From positions 2,240,691 to 2,304,690 of the forward strand of contig NZ_CP118735.1 of the NCBI RefSeq assembly GCF_032595075.1: 64,000 nt of DNA, in the 5' to 3' direction. A program made the position numbers and the translations under genes. Positions 34,845 through 45,205 of this stretch are shown piece after piece; position 1 is the first letter of the stretch; each line of letters begins with the position of its first letter. Under the pieces are notes generated by a model. It was not told the origin of the DNA and did not search any database. It saw only the letters and a list, made by a program, of their open reading frames with translations. The stretch is from Streptococcus sp. 29887 (lineage in GTDB: Bacteria; Bacillota; Bacilli; Lactobacillales; Streptococcaceae).

Positions 34845-34873
34845 CGTTAGAATTGTATTTCTAACGGCTTTTT
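34845..34873 (+). terminator. Terminator after the SnoaL-like gene
   Basis: CGTTAGAA (34845-34852) pairs with TTCTAACG (34859-34866), then GCTTTTT. Another stem (AGCTCAGCA / TGCTAAGCT) lies just before it at 34804-34827. Confidence 0.7.
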
Positions 34874-34906
34874 CATATGTAAAGTAGTATAATAGAGATA
34901 GGAATA

Positions 34907-35053
34907 CTAGTTAATATGAAGAGGGAGAATCGCTAGAATATCCCAATGCTGCGGAAATACGTTCGGTTCTCCACGCTCAATTTGCGAACGCTGAATGATC
35001 AAGTAACTGTCTGCAACAGTCAGTAAAACATGGGCAATCAGTTTGACAGGCAT
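34907..35053 (-). pseudogene. Truncated Nudix hydrolase copy
   Basis: Encodes MPVKLIAHVLLTVADSYLI and about 20 further residues, then a stop before the Nudix box. DNA from about 34940 through the repeat is closely similar to 32742-32951. It is therefore a partial duplication of the intact Nudix gene at 32430 plus its upstream repeat. The rest of the 34797-35184 gap holds a terminator, an orphan TATAAT (34888-34893) and repeat copy 3. Confidence 0.8.
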
Positions 35054-35070
35054 GGTTCCTCCTAATCTCA

Positions 35071-35142
35071 CAAAAAACAGCCAAAACTCTCGAAAATTGT
35101 AGGACAAAAAAGCCTACAATTCCCATGAGCTTTGACCATCAT
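35071..35142. repeat. 72-bp repeat, copy 3
   Basis: Differs from copy 1 at only a few positions. Its hairpin arms TTGTAGG / CCTACAA are perfectly complementary. Confidence 0.85.
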
Positions 35143-35184
35143 GATAACGCGACCAGTTAGCCTAGCATAATCTTCTTATTAACT

Positions 35185-36024
35185 TCAATTTAATTTAAAT
35201 TTTTCAGTTTGTTGATTTATTGTATTTAATATGGTCAGCATTTCTTCACTATTAAATTCTTGAGATGCTTCATTAGCATAATCATCAAGTCCATCACGAT
35301 AATATAAAATATCTCGAACAATATTTTTAGTTTCGATTTCACCCAAAGATTTTCCGAACATCGGTTCAACATTTTTAAAAAAATACCTATAGTATGAAAT
35401 TATAGATATTATCGTAGTGATGGTGATAATTAAAGAAGTTATTGTAATAATACTATCTATATTTATATCATCTCTTGAAATAATAGCAAAAAATGGAGAT
35501 AAGACTGCTACTGTATTTACCTGTATTATTCCAGAAAGAACAAATTGTCTTTTTTTGTGAAAGTCATCGTCATTACTATTGATTTCACAGAGTAAATTTT
35601 CCAATCGTAGGTGAACATCTGCTGGATAAACGCATTGCGAAATATTTCGTTTAATTTTGTACAGATGCCTTTTGTACTCTAATTTACTATATTTACTATC
35701 TTGAATATTCCACAAAGGATCTAGGGTAAATCTTTTTATAATGTATATAATTACCAATAGAAATACGATAGGAATAACGTTCTTCCAGCCATCAAAAAAT
35801 GGGAGTTGTCGTGAAGTATTTGTAATAGAACCATAAACAAACTTTTGAAATTGAGCCACAATAACTAGGAATGGAATTATAGCTATAAAAGATAAAATAA
35901 AATAAGACTTAGAATGTTTATCAAACTTTTCTTGCTGAAATTCTTTATTAATTATTTCAAATACTTCATTATAAAACTTACTAGCTAAATTATTATAAAC
36001 TTTATACTTTTCCTCTACTGACAT
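35185..36024 (-). CDS. Hypothetical membrane protein, AT-rich
   Basis: A protein of 279 residues from ATG 36022-36024 (an earlier in-frame ATG at 36060 overlaps mnmA). I do not recognise a family. Membrane segments lie in two pairs: residues about 42-60 (FILSFIAIIPFLVIVAQF) with 84-103 (IPIVFLLVIIYIIKRF), then about 160-180 and 197-221 (IITITSLIITITTIISIISYYRYFF). A charged stretch (DSKYSKLEYKRHLYKIKRN) links them, and an acidic tail ends the protein. Base composition is much more AT-rich than its neighbours and codon use is poorer, suggesting recent acquisition. It abuts repeat copy 3. Confidence 0.65.
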   Translation of the reverse strand: MSVEEKYKVYNNLASKFYNEVFEIINKEFQQEKFDKHSKSYFILSFIAIIPFLVIVAQFQKFVYGSITNTSRQLPFFDGWKNVIPIVFLLVIIYIIKRFTLDPLWNIQDSKYSKLEYKRHLYKIKRNISQCVYPADVHLRLENLLCEINSNDDDFHKKRQFVLSGIIQVNTVAVLSPFFAIISRDDINIDSIITITSLIITITTIISIISYYRYFFKNVEPMFGKSLGEIETKNIVRDILYYRDGLDDYANEASQEFNSEEMLTILNTINQQTEKFKLN

Positions 36025-36044
36025 AAAAGCAAAATCCTTTCGTT

Positions 36045-37361
<1,317 letters not shown>

Positions 37362-37384
37362 TTAAGAAAAACGTGAGGATAATT

Positions 37385-38056
37385 ATGACAAATTTAAAAT
37401 TTCAATCGGTCTTTGATATTATCGGGCCTGTTATGATTGGACCTTCTTCCAGCCATACAGCTGGGGCAGTCCGCATTGGGAAAATAGTTTCTTCCATCTT
37501 TGGTGATGAACCAACCGAGGTCGAATTCCAACTTTACAACTCTTTTGCCAAGACCTATCGTGGACACGGTACGGATGTGGCCTTGGTAGCAGGCATTTTA
37601 GGCATGGATACAGACGACCCACGTATTCCTGACTCTCTTGATATTGCAAGAGAACGAGGTATTAAGGTTTACTGGCGTGTCAACAAGGACAGCAATACCC
37701 CCCATCCCAATACTACCCGAATCATCATTAAAAATGACAAAAAGTCCATCTCAGCAACGGGCGTTTCGATTGGTGGAGGCAATATTCAAGTAACGGAGCT
37801 CAACGGCTTTTCTGTCAACCTCAATATGAACACGCCGACCATTATTATTGTTCACCAAGATGTTCCAGGTATGATTGCCAAGGTAACTGACATCTTATCA
37901 AAATACAATATCAACATTGCCCAAATGAACGTGACACGTGAACAAGCTGGCGAAAAAGCTATTATGATTATCGAAGTGGATGCTCGCCAGTGTGAAAATT
38001 CTATTGCAGAAATCGAAAAAATTCCCCATCTGCACAATGTTACCTTCTTCAACTAG
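37385..38056 (+). CDS. sdaAB: L-serine dehydratase, beta subunit
   Basis: A 223-residue subunit of the iron-sulfur L-serine deaminase that converts serine to pyruvate and ammonia. FDIIGPVMIGPSSSHTAGAVRIGKIV is the family N-terminus, and a C-terminal ACT domain (TIIIVHQDVPGMIAKVTDILSKY) probably binds serine. ATG at 37385 follows GTGAGGA; an ATG at 37373 has no site. A TATAAT at about 37353 serves as -10. It is 12 nt upstream of the alpha subunit. Confidence 0.95.
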   Translation: MTNLKFQSVFDIIGPVMIGPSSSHTAGAVRIGKIVSSIFGDEPTEVEFQLYNSFAKTYRGHGTDVALVAGILGMDTDDPRIPDSLDIARERGIKVYWRVNKDSNTPHPNTTRIIIKNDKKSISATGVSIGGGNIQVTELNGFSVNLNMNTPTIIIVHQDVPGMIAKVTDILSKYNINIAQMNVTREQAGEKAIMIIEVDARQCENSIAEIEKIPHLHNVTFFN

Positions 38057-38068
38057 AAAGAGAAAGAC

Positions 38069-38941
38069 ATGTTTTATACTATCGAAGAATTAGTTCAGCA
38101 AGCCGAACAGTTTTCTGGCAATGTAGCTGAACTCATGATTGCGACTGAAATTGAGTTGACCGGTCGTAGCCGCGAAGAAATATTGACAATCATGTCAAGA
38201 AACTTGACAGTTATGAAAGCGTCGATTGTCGACGGCTTGACAGAAAGTAAATCAGTGTCAGGTTTGACAGGTGGTGATGCTGCCAAGTTAGATGCTTATT
38301 TGAAAAAGGGCAAGACACTGTCTGATTCCTCTATCCTATCCGCAGCAAGAAATGCCATGGCAGTCAACGAATTGAACGCCAAAATGGGCTTGGTCTGTGC
38401 CACCCCAACTGCTGGCTCTGCTGGCTGCTTGCCTGCCGTTCTCGGTGTTGCTATTGACAAGTTAAACTTGACAGAAGAACAGCAACTTGACTTCCTCTTT
38501 ACAGCTGGGGCCTTTGGTCTAGTCATTGCCAACAATGCCTCCATCTCTGGAGCAGAAGGAGGTTGTCAAGCAGAAGTCGGCTCTGCCTCTGCTATGTCCG
38601 CAGCGGCATTGACCCTTGCTGCTGGAGGAAGTCCCTACCAGGCTAGTCAAGCTATCTGCTTTGTCATCAAAAATATGTTAGGCCTCATCTGTGATCCCGT
38701 TGCAGGTCTGGTAGAAGTCCCATGTGTCAAACGTAATGCAATGGGAGCAAGCTATGCCATGGTAGCTGCTGATATGGCACTGGCAGGAATTGAATCCAAA
38801 ATCCCTGTAGATGAAGTCATCAATGCCATGTACCAAGTGGGTTCTGCCCTACCAACCGCCTTCCGTGAAACTGCCGAAGGAGGCCTAGCTGCCACACCAA
38901 CTGGTCGCCGACTGGCACAAGAAATCTTCGGTGAAAATTGA
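38069..38941 (+). CDS. sdaAA: L-serine dehydratase, alpha subunit
   Basis: A 290-residue subunit holding the catalytic 4Fe-4S cluster. Conserved Cys residues are in TPTAGSAGCLPAVLG, EGGCQAEVGSASAMSAAA and LICDPVAGLVEVPCVKRN. It pairs with the beta subunit just upstream. Oxygen-sensitive enzymes of this type are common in streptococci. A bidirectional terminator follows at 38956. Confidence 0.95.
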   Translation: MFYTIEELVQQAEQFSGNVAELMIATEIELTGRSREEILTIMSRNLTVMKASIVDGLTESKSVSGLTGGDAAKLDAYLKKGKTLSDSSILSAARNAMAVNELNAKMGLVCATPTAGSAGCLPAVLGVAIDKLNLTEEQQLDFLFTAGAFGLVIANNASISGAEGGCQAEVGSASAMSAAALTLAAGGSPYQASQAICFVIKNMLGLICDPVAGLVEVPCVKRNAMGASYAMVAADMALAGIESKIPVDEVINAMYQVGSALPTAFRETAEGGLAATPTGRRLAQEIFGEN

Positions 38942-38955
38942 CAAGGTTGTAAACG

Positions 38956-38980
38956 AAAAGGACCGTCTGGTCCTTTTCTT
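38956..38980. terminator. Bidirectional terminator
   Basis: AAAAGGACC (38956-38964) pairs with GGTCCTTTT (38969-38977). It serves sdaAA and the convergent gene ending at 38979. Confidence 0.85.
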
Positions 38981-39623
38981 ATTGTTTGGTGAAAGTGAGT
39001 TTATCTAGAGTTGTATCATTGGCATCAATTTCTGTCAAGGTTAGAGTAGTACCATTCAGGGCATATGTATCTGCTTCCCCGTCAATATAGGCAAGTTTTT
39101 TATCTAAGTCGAAAATCACTTGTTCAATATCCTGGTCCCCATCATTGTCAACTTCTGTCAATGTAGCTTGGTTTCCTTTTACAGTCAATGTGTAGGTATC
39201 ATTGCCAGATATTGCTGTATAAGTGCCATCTAATTCAGAAGTGTCAACCAACTTTACACCGTAACTTGACGCAAGTTGACTTGCTGAAGCTGCATTTGTT
39301 ACAGCTGTCGCAGCGTTTGTTGTAGCTGTTGATGAACTTACTGTAGATGATGAGCTTGCGGTTGCTACTACTTGCTGGTTATCGTCATCATAATCAACTA
39401 TTCCAACCTGTTGCTCAATTTGGTTTTCCAAAGCCTCAAGTTTGTTTTCATACACCTCTGCAGCGACAAAGCCAATCGTAGTAAGTGCCAAGGCACCAAC
39501 TGATAATAAGATAATCGATTTCTTGCTCATGCCTGCAACCTTATTTTTCACAGATTCCCATGCACCTGTTTTCTTATTTTCTGTCACTTCAATAATTTCT
39601 TGTTGTTGATGTTTGTTTTCCAT
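38979..39623 (-). CDS. Single-pass membrane-anchored hypothetical protein
   Basis: A 214-residue protein. A polar cytoplasmic N-terminus (residues 1-34) is followed by one membrane segment (IILLSVGALALTTIGFVAA, about 36-54), a short coiled-coil-like stretch (NKLEALENQIEQQV), and a Ser/Thr/Ala-rich linker (VATASSSSTVSSSTATT). The C-terminal domain of about 80 residues has DGTYTAISGNDTYTLTVKGNQATLTEVDNDGDQD. The family is unknown to me; the end domain resembles small beta-rich ligand or lipocalin-like modules. It lies 113 nt downstream of a two-component system and may be its target or accessory. Confidence 0.75.
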   Translation of the reverse strand: MENKHQQQEIIEVTENKKTGAWESVKNKVAGMSKKSIILLSVGALALTTIGFVAAEVYENKLEALENQIEQQVGIVDYDDDNQQVVATASSSSTVSSSTATTNAATAVTNAASASQLASSYGVKLVDTSELDGTYTAISGNDTYTLTVKGNQATLTEVDNDGDQDIEQVIFDLDKKLAYIDGEADTYALNGTTLTLTEIDANDTTLDKLTFTKQ

Positions 39624-39736
39624 TTGGTATTCCTCTGATTCAATTTATTTCTCAGCTCCTGCTGATAAGTCTATTATAGAGGACAATCTTGAACACTTTA
39701 GGGAAACTTTCTAAACAAATCTTAAACACTTTTAAA

Positions 39737-40405
39737 TTAAGCGTTAAGTCGGTAGCCTGCTCCCCATACCGTTTCAATTAAATCGGCTCCCAGCTTATCT
39801 CGCAGACGATTGATATGGACAGCCACTGTGGCACTATCTCCAACATAATCATAGCCCCAAATGGTTTCAAACAGATGGTCTTTAGAGAAGACACGATTGG
39901 GATGCTTTGCCAGATAAACAAGCAACTCAAATTCTCGGTTGGGTAATTTGATTTCCTGATTATCCAAAGTCACCTTCCAATTATCCAAGAAAATAGTCAT
40001 ATTTCCAACCATCAATTCATTACTGCTATCATCCTTTTGGAAACGTTGATAGCGAGCCAAGTGGGCCTTGACACGCGCCACCAGCTCCATAGGATCAAAG
40101 GGTTTGCTGATATAATCATCCGCTCCCAAGCCCAAGCCTCTCACCACATCCATGGTTTCTTGTTTAGACGTGACCATCAAGATAGGAAAATCTACCTTAT
40201 CCCGTAAATCTCGACATAAATCATAGCCAGTTTTGTTTGGAAGCATGACATCTAGCATCAGCAGAGCATAGTCCTCTTTTTTGAGTTGTTCCTCAACAAG
40301 TCCTCCATCATGGACCAAGTCCACTTGATAGCCCTGCATTTCCAGATAATCTCGCTCCAAATAAGCAATTTCTAGATCATCTTCCGCAATTAAAATCCGT
40401 GTCAT
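39737..40405 (-). CDS. OmpR-family response regulator
   Basis: A 222-residue regulator. In the receiver domain the phospho-acceptor Asp is in LMLDVMLPNKTG near residue 52, acidic residues in ILIAEDDLE, and the conserved Lys in DDYISKPFDP. It is joined to a C-terminal winged helix (LPNREFELLVYLAKHPNRVFSKDHLFETIWGYDY). Its start overlaps the kinase gene stop region by 4 nt in the order regulator downstream of kinase: the kinase is transcribed first. I cannot assign a specific named system. Confidence 0.93.
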   Translation of the reverse strand: MTRILIAEDDLEIAYLERDYLEMQGYQVDLVHDGGLVEEQLKKEDYALLMLDVMLPNKTGYDLCRDLRDKVDFPILMVTSKQETMDVVRGLGLGADDYISKPFDPMELVARVKAHLARYQRFQKDDSSNELMVGNMTIFLDNWKVTLDNQEIKLPNREFELLVYLAKHPNRVFSKDHLFETIWGYDYVGDSATVAVHINRLRDKLGADLIETVWGAGYRLNA

Positions 40406-41784
40406 GTCATATCCTTTCTCGGTAGTCTAAAGGTAAATCGAAGCCCCGGAGTTGCCTCAACAGACACACGACCACCCAATCTCTCAATAATGTTTTTTAC
40501 GATAGCTAAACCTAAACCATGTCCTTCTACTTGTTGACGTGTATCATCTTCCCTGTAAAATTCTTCAAAAATCAAGTTAAGTTTATTCTTTTCTAGACCT
40601 TTTCCATTATCCGTAAAGGTCCAAACAACTTCTTGCCCCTGAATATGACCAGCAAGATTTATTTGCAGTGGGCTAACTGCTGCATATTTTCTAGCATTAT
40701 CAACCAGATTGTCTAAAATTCGACGGAATTGAGTCGGATCAATCTCAACAGGCAAGTGTTCAGATAGATCCAGTTGGAACTGAACGCCTTCATCTACCAA
40801 CTCAGCTGTTTTCTCTCTTACATATTCCTGTAAAAACGGAGACAGATCAAGTTGCACATTATCAAACGGCATTTTATCTGTTTGTAATTGTGAAAAGGCA
40901 AATAATTTTTCCAGTAATTTCTCCATCACCTGAGATTTTTGGTAAATAACCGTTAGATACTGATTGCGTTTTTCCTCCGTGTTAGCAATGCCATCCAAAA
41001 TCCCCTTGGAATAGCCTTTGATCGAAGTCAAGGGTGTTCGCAAATCATGTGAAATATCCGCAACCATCTGGGTTCGTTTTTGCTCATACAGTCGATTTTT
41101 CTCACGGGCATCCAACAAGGAAGTCTGCATCTGATTGAACCCTTTGGTCAATTCCTCAAATTCCTTATCCCCCTGATAGGTCAAAGGCACTGTATAATCT
41201 CCCTGCTGGATACGGTCTACACCGCTGTGCAATTCATCCAAAGGACGCATGACCACACCTAGAAGACGACGAGTAAAGAAGAAATTAAGCACCACTATGA
41301 TGACAATACCTGCCCCACCAACCAAGAAAAGTTGCAATAGAAAGGCTTGAAAATCTTGGCTGTCCTGTTGCTCCTCTAAATCTTCTAGAATGGCATACAA
41401 ATAATATATTTGACCGTTTGCTGCAATCTTTCGACTAATGACAACTTCACCATCAGCATAGGAAGTACGGGTCGTAGATGAAACGGTCACTTCTGACAAC
41501 TCATCAGCATCATCAGTAAGGTTTGAAAATAAAATCTCTCCATTACTTTCTACATACAGTTGGGCTCCATTTAAAGATAACGCATCTGCTAAACTTGCAA
41601 AATCTGTACCCGTAAACTTCTCTAGACTTTGTTGACTTGCTGCTGTCTTCTGACTGGTGGACTGCCAAGTCCCTTGGTTACGGTAAATACTATTCACCAC
41701 ATAGACACTGACGCCCAGCATAGCTATCAATGACAGGACCAGCATCATCATATTCAAGCGAAATATTCGTTTCTGTAAATTCAT
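40402..41784 (-). CDS. Sensor histidine kinase
   Basis: A 460-residue membrane kinase. TM1 (residues about 12-32) and TM2 (about 150-172) flank an extracytoplasmic sensor of about 115 residues. A HAMP domain follows, then the H-box DISHDLRTPLTSIKGY (phospho-His near 245), N-box DNLVDNARKYA, and G-boxes FTDNGKGLE and GHGLGLAIVKNIIERLGG. It is the first gene of the pair. The signal is unknown; the two muralytic-type genes upstream on the same strand hint at an envelope role (inference). Confidence 0.93.
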   Translation of the reverse strand: MNLQKRIFRLNMMMLVLSLIAMLGVSVYVVNSIYRNQGTWQSTSQKTAASQQSLEKFTGTDFASLADALSLNGAQLYVESNGEILFSNLTDDADELSEVTVSSTTRTSYADGEVVISRKIAANGQIYYLYAILEDLEEQQDSQDFQAFLLQLFLVGGAGIVIIVVLNFFFTRRLLGVVMRPLDELHSGVDRIQQGDYTVPLTYQGDKEFEELTKGFNQMQTSLLDAREKNRLYEQKRTQMVADISHDLRTPLTSIKGYSKGILDGIANTEEKRNQYLTVIYQKSQVMEKLLEKLFAFSQLQTDKMPFDNVQLDLSPFLQEYVREKTAELVDEGVQFQLDLSEHLPVEIDPTQFRRILDNLVDNARKYAAVSPLQINLAGHIQGQEVVWTFTDNGKGLEKNKLNLIFEEFYREDDTRQQVEGHGLGLAIVKNIIERLGGRVSVEATPGLRFTFRLPRKDMT

Positions 41785-41863
41785 TCTTCTTCTCTTCTAG
41801 TCAATTTTTCCACATTATAAGCAAATTTACAGAATTTGTAAAGTTTAGAAACTTATATAACTA

Positions 41864-41887
41864 AAAAAGCCTAGCAAAACTAGACTT
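41864..41887 (-). terminator. Terminator after the LysM protein
   Basis: Minus-strand AGTCTAG-TTTTG-CTAGGCT followed by TTTTT. Confidence 0.7.
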
Positions 41888-41898
41888 TCATAGATTTC

Positions 41899-42468
41899 TT
41901 AATACCAACCATTTGCCAACCAGAAGGCTTTAGCAGCTGACCATGAACCGTAGCGCTCTGCTACATAGGAATCTGCCACACGCTCTTGGTTTTCTGGTGA
42001 GTAATCACCATTCAAGTAAGTATTGGTTAATTGGTAGCGACCGATATAGATACCATTACGCGCATCGTAGCTACCGCTTGATTCCTTCATGGCAATCCAT
42101 TCTTTTGCCGCTGCATCTTCAGCACTCAAGTTTGAAGTATATGAACTCGTGGTAGTGGTTGTCACTTCACTTGTTGTAACTGTTTCAGCTGCTGGAGCTT
42201 GCTCCACTGGTTTTTCTTCTGTAGCAGTAGAAGCTGTTTCACCAACTTCAATAGCCTGTCCAACATGGATTAGATTTGGATTGGAAATTTTATTTTGTTC
42301 TGCCAATTTCTCTACACTTGTATTGTATTTTGAGGCGATTGCTGATAAGGTATCACCAGATTGTACAGTATAGGTTTCCGCGCTAACAACACCAGCAGTC
42401 AATAAGGTTGCCCCTGCTACCAAGCCAGCGATTGTTGTTTTCAAGTTTTTCTTCAATGTAATATTCAT
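41899..42468 (-). CDS. LysM and lysozyme-like (transglycosylase-type) secreted protein
   Basis: A 189-residue exported protein: signal peptide, one LysM domain ([27 protein letters not shown]), a Thr/Glu-rich linker, then a C-terminal domain of about 75 residues. That domain reads [38 protein letters not shown] and [16 protein letters not shown]. It resembles the aggregation-promoting-factor/transglycosylase-like family, with a plausible catalytic Glu in KESSGSY. ATG at 42466-42468 with AAAGGA upstream; the longer frame to 42525 is unlikely. It probably binds and cleaves peptidoglycan. It shares its end domain with the next gene. Confidence 0.88.
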   Translation of the reverse strand: MNITLKKNLKTTIAGLVAGATLLTAGVVSAETYTVQSGDTLSAIASKYNTSVEKLAEQNKISNPNLIHVGQAIEVGETASTATEEKPVEQAPAAETVTTSEVTTTTTSSYTSNLSAEDAAAKEWIAMKESSGSYDARNGIYIGRYQLTNTYLNGDYSPENQERVADSYVAERYGSWSAAKAFWLANGWY

Positions 42469-42715
42469 AATAGTCACATTCCTTTCTCTTATGTATCTAT
42501 CATACCCTCTGACTATTACTCTCACTTTGTAAATCTATTACAAATATTACAATGACATTGTGTTTACACTATAAAAGGTCTATTTTCGGGATTTTGGGAC
42601 CCTTTTTATCAACATCATTTACAACATACTTTACAGAAATCCCTATCTTTTTGACAGTAGCTGTAAATAAAAAGGTCACAGTGGACCTTCTTTATCATGG
42701 GCACGGAAGTGAGAA

Positions 42716-42752
42716 AACAAATGAATGCCTAGGCTAAACCTAGACATCTCAT
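42716..42752 (-). terminator. Probable terminator after the 236-residue protein
   Basis: Minus-strand ATGTCTAGG-TTTAG-CCTAGGCAT, then TCATTTGTTTTC. The rest of the 42469-42757 gap holds the promoter region of the LysM gene. Confidence 0.55.
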
Positions 42753-42757
42753 TCATA

Positions 42758-43468
42758 TCAATACCAACCATTTGCCAACCAAAACTGATAGGCTGCTGAC
42801 CATGAACCATAGCGTTGCAGTACATACTCATCTGCTACACGCTCTTGGTTTTCTGGTGAATGATCACCATTCAAATAAGCATTACTCAATTGGTACCGTC
42901 CAATGTAAATACCATTAGTAACTGTATAGCTACCACCTGATTCTTTTTGAGCAATCCATTCTTTAGCAGTTGCATCGTCAACTGCTGCACCAGTTGAAAC
43001 CGTAGCTACTTGAACCTGAGCTTGAGGAGTTGAAGTAACTTCAATTATGGATTCTTCCCTAGAGCTATCATAATATGTTTCGGTAACATCTGCCTGCTCA
43101 ACATCTTTCGTCTCATCTACTGATGTTGATGTTGTTACATCTGAGGATTCAATAATTTGCGGTTCTTCAGAGGTAATTTCTATGACTTCTACTTGTAGCG
43201 GTTGAGAGTCTGTTTCCGATTTTAACAATTTATCGTATCCTAACTCAAAAACAGGACTGACAGCAACGTATTCTGTTGTAGACCCAGATCCACTACCAAT
43301 CTTACTTATAGCATTGACCACATTATAGGGCGCATTTGACACCGCTCTTACAAGCTTGGTATAAGAATAGTTCCCTGTCAACATCAGTCCACATAAAACA
43401 AGAACTGAAATAACAATAACCCCTGCTATACCTTTGATAAACTTACTTATAAAACTCTTTTTCATCAA
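42758..43468 (-). CDS. Membrane-anchored lysozyme-like (transglycosylase-type) protein
   Basis: A 236-residue paralogue without LysM. An N-terminal anchor or uncleaved signal (FIKGIAGVIVISVLVLCGLMLTG, residues about 11-33) is followed by a long Ser/Thr/Glu-rich spacer. The C-terminal domain is the same as in the gene at 41899 ([42 protein letters not shown]). The candidate catalytic Glu is conserved. It may act on peptidoglycan close to the membrane while its LysM paralogue acts further out. The two genes are separated by a terminator and so are transcribed singly. Start could be the second Met at 43465. Confidence 0.85.
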   Translation of the reverse strand: MMKKSFISKFIKGIAGVIVISVLVLCGLMLTGNYSYTKLVRAVSNAPYNVVNAISKIGSGSGSTTEYVAVSPVFELGYDKLLKSETDSQPLQVEVIEITSEEPQIIESSDVTTSTSVDETKDVEQADVTETYYDSSREESIIEVTSTPQAQVQVATVSTGAAVDDATAKEWIAQKESGGSYTVTNGIYIGRYQLSNAYLNGDHSPENQERVADEYVLQRYGSWSAAYQFWLANGWY

Positions 43469-43572
43469 AAAGAACTATCCTCTATCTATTTATCATAACT
43501 ATTCCTATCTTACTACCATTGTATTACTTTTTATTTAAAAAAATATTACAATTTGGTAAAACGCTTACTATT

Positions 43573-44370
43573 TTAAGAATTTTTAAATAAATATAGAGTT
43601 CCTGCCAAGACAATCATAATCAGAATAGCTAGGCTATCCATCTTCTTCCAAGCTAAAATACGGTACTTGGTCCGACCTTCTCCACCTTGATACCCACGCG
43701 CCTCCATTGCCGTTGCCAGAGCATCAGCCCTTTTAAAGCTTGATGCAAATAACGGAATTAAAATTGGAATAAGGGATTTTACCTTCTGAATAAGATTACC
43801 TTCATTAAAGTCCACTCCACGCGCCCTCTGCGCATTCATAATACGAGTAGTATCATCCATCAAAGTAGGCACAAAACGCAGGCTCATAGACAGCATCAGT
43901 CCAATCTCATGCACAGGAACCTTAAATCGCTTTAAGGGTGCCAGACCTGATTCAATACCATCTGCTAAACTGAGCGGTGTTGTCGTCAGGGTTAATAGGG
44001 TTGAAAAGAAAATAATCAAAACAAAGCGAACAAAAATAATTCCTGCTTGTTGCAAACTCTCTGAAGATACTTTAAAAATCCAAAACTCCCACAGAATTGT
44101 CACCCCGGGTGTAAAGAAAACCTGGAAAAAGGTTGTAAAGAGAATAATCCCAATCATTGGTTTTAAACCATTGATAAAGAAAGACAAACGGATACGTGAT
44201 AAAACAACCAAGCCTAATACAAAACCAATCAATAACGCATTTGTTACCAGATTATTGGCCCAGAAAATCATTAAGAGAAAGCCAAACATGGCTAAGAGTT
44301 TACTTCTCGGATCCAAGCGATGAAGAATGGAATTCCCTGGAATATAGCGACCCAAAATCAATTTATCCAT
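43573..44370 (-). CDS. ecfT: Energy-coupling factor transporter transmembrane protein EcfT
   Basis: A 265-residue membrane scaffold of the group II ECF vitamin transporter. It starts [20 protein letters not shown], has about five membrane segments, and carries the two Ala-Arg-Gly coupling motifs, [10 protein letters not shown] and [12 protein letters not shown], that contact the ATPases. It overlaps ecfA2 by 8 nt. Substrate-specific S components lie elsewhere. Confidence 0.95.
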   Translation of the reverse strand: MDKLILGRYIPGNSILHRLDPRSKLLAMFGFLLMIFWANNLVTNALLIGFVLGLVVLSRIRLSFFINGLKPMIGIILFTTFFQVFFTPGVTILWEFWIFKVSSESLQQAGIIFVRFVLIIFFSTLLTLTTTPLSLADGIESGLAPLKRFKVPVHEIGLMLSMSLRFVPTLMDDTTRIMNAQRARGVDFNEGNLIQKVKSLIPILIPLFASSFKRADALATAMEARGYQGGEGRTKYRILAWKKMDSLAILIMIVLAGTLYLFKNS

Positions 44371-45205
44371 GCGTCACCATCCCTGTAAATTCTTCGATCG
44401 TAATCGGAAGACGTTCAAATACAAAACCTCTTCTCTCCAGATTAGCCGCAAACTTTGTAATCTTAGGCACTCCCAGTTGAATACTCTCCAAAAAATCAAC
44501 CTCTTGAAAAATATCTGTTGGTTTACCAGAACCAATCAACTTTCCTTTCTCCATAATATAAACAAAATCAGCGTAATTAGCCACATCATCCATCAAATGA
44601 GTGACCAAAACAATGGTCATCCCAGACATATGAAGGGTCTTGAAAATAGACATTAATTCTTGACGACCAGCAGGATCCAGACCAGCTGTTGGCTCATCCA
44701 AGACCAAAACGCTTGGCTCCATGGCTAGGATACCGGCAATAGCTACCCGACGCATTTGACCACCTGATAACTCAAAGGGACTACGTTCAAACAAGCTCTC
44801 ATCAATTCCAACCAAGGCCAGCTTTTCACGAGCAATCTGCTCAGCCTCTTTCTGAGAAACTCCAAAATTTTGCGGACCAAAAGCAACATCTTTTAAGACT
44901 GTTTCATCAAAGACTTGGCTTTCAGGAAATTGGAAAACAAGGCCAACTTTCTTCCTTACTTGCTTAATATCCTTATTTTCTGACGTCGCTGTAATCACAA
45001 AGTCATCAATAACCACTCTTCCCTCTGTCGGCACATTTAATCCATTCAAGAGTTGTAAAATCGTTGATTTCCCCGAACCCGTATGCCCAATAAGCGCCGT
45101 ATAAGAGCCGTCAACAATCTCCAAATCCACACCAAATAGCGCACGTCCCTCAAAAGGCGTATCAGCTTGATAGGTGTAGCTTACTTCTTGGAGAGCAATT
45201 CCCAT
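44363..45205 (-). CDS. ecfA2: Energy-coupling factor transporter ATPase EcfA2
   Basis: A 280-residue ABC ATPase. Walker [13 protein letters not shown] is near residue 37, the Q-loop is in [14 protein letters not shown], the signature is [13 protein letters not shown], and Walker B is [13 protein letters not shown]. It overlaps ecfA1 by 25 nt. It pairs with EcfA1 as the asymmetric ATPase dimer driving shared ECF vitamin transporters. Confidence 0.95.
   Translation of the reverse strand: MGIALQEVSYTYQADTPFEGRALFGVDLEIVDGSYTALIGHTGSGKSTILQLLNGLNVPTEGRVVIDDFVITATSENKDIKQVRKKVGLVFQFPESQVFDETVLKDVAFGPQNFGVSQKEAEQIAREKLALVGIDESLFERSPFELSGGQMRRVAIAGILAMEPSVLVLDEPTAGLDPAGRQELMSIFKTLHMSGMTIVLVTHLMDDVANYADFVYIMEKGKLIGSGKPTDIFQEVDFLESIQLGVPKITKFAANLERRGFVFERLPITIEEFTGMVTHG

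Noticed and set aside
34880..34935. Small gene MKRENR after the orphan TATAAT at 34888
   Set aside because: It stops after six codons; it looks like a leftover promoter and start region of a deleted gene.
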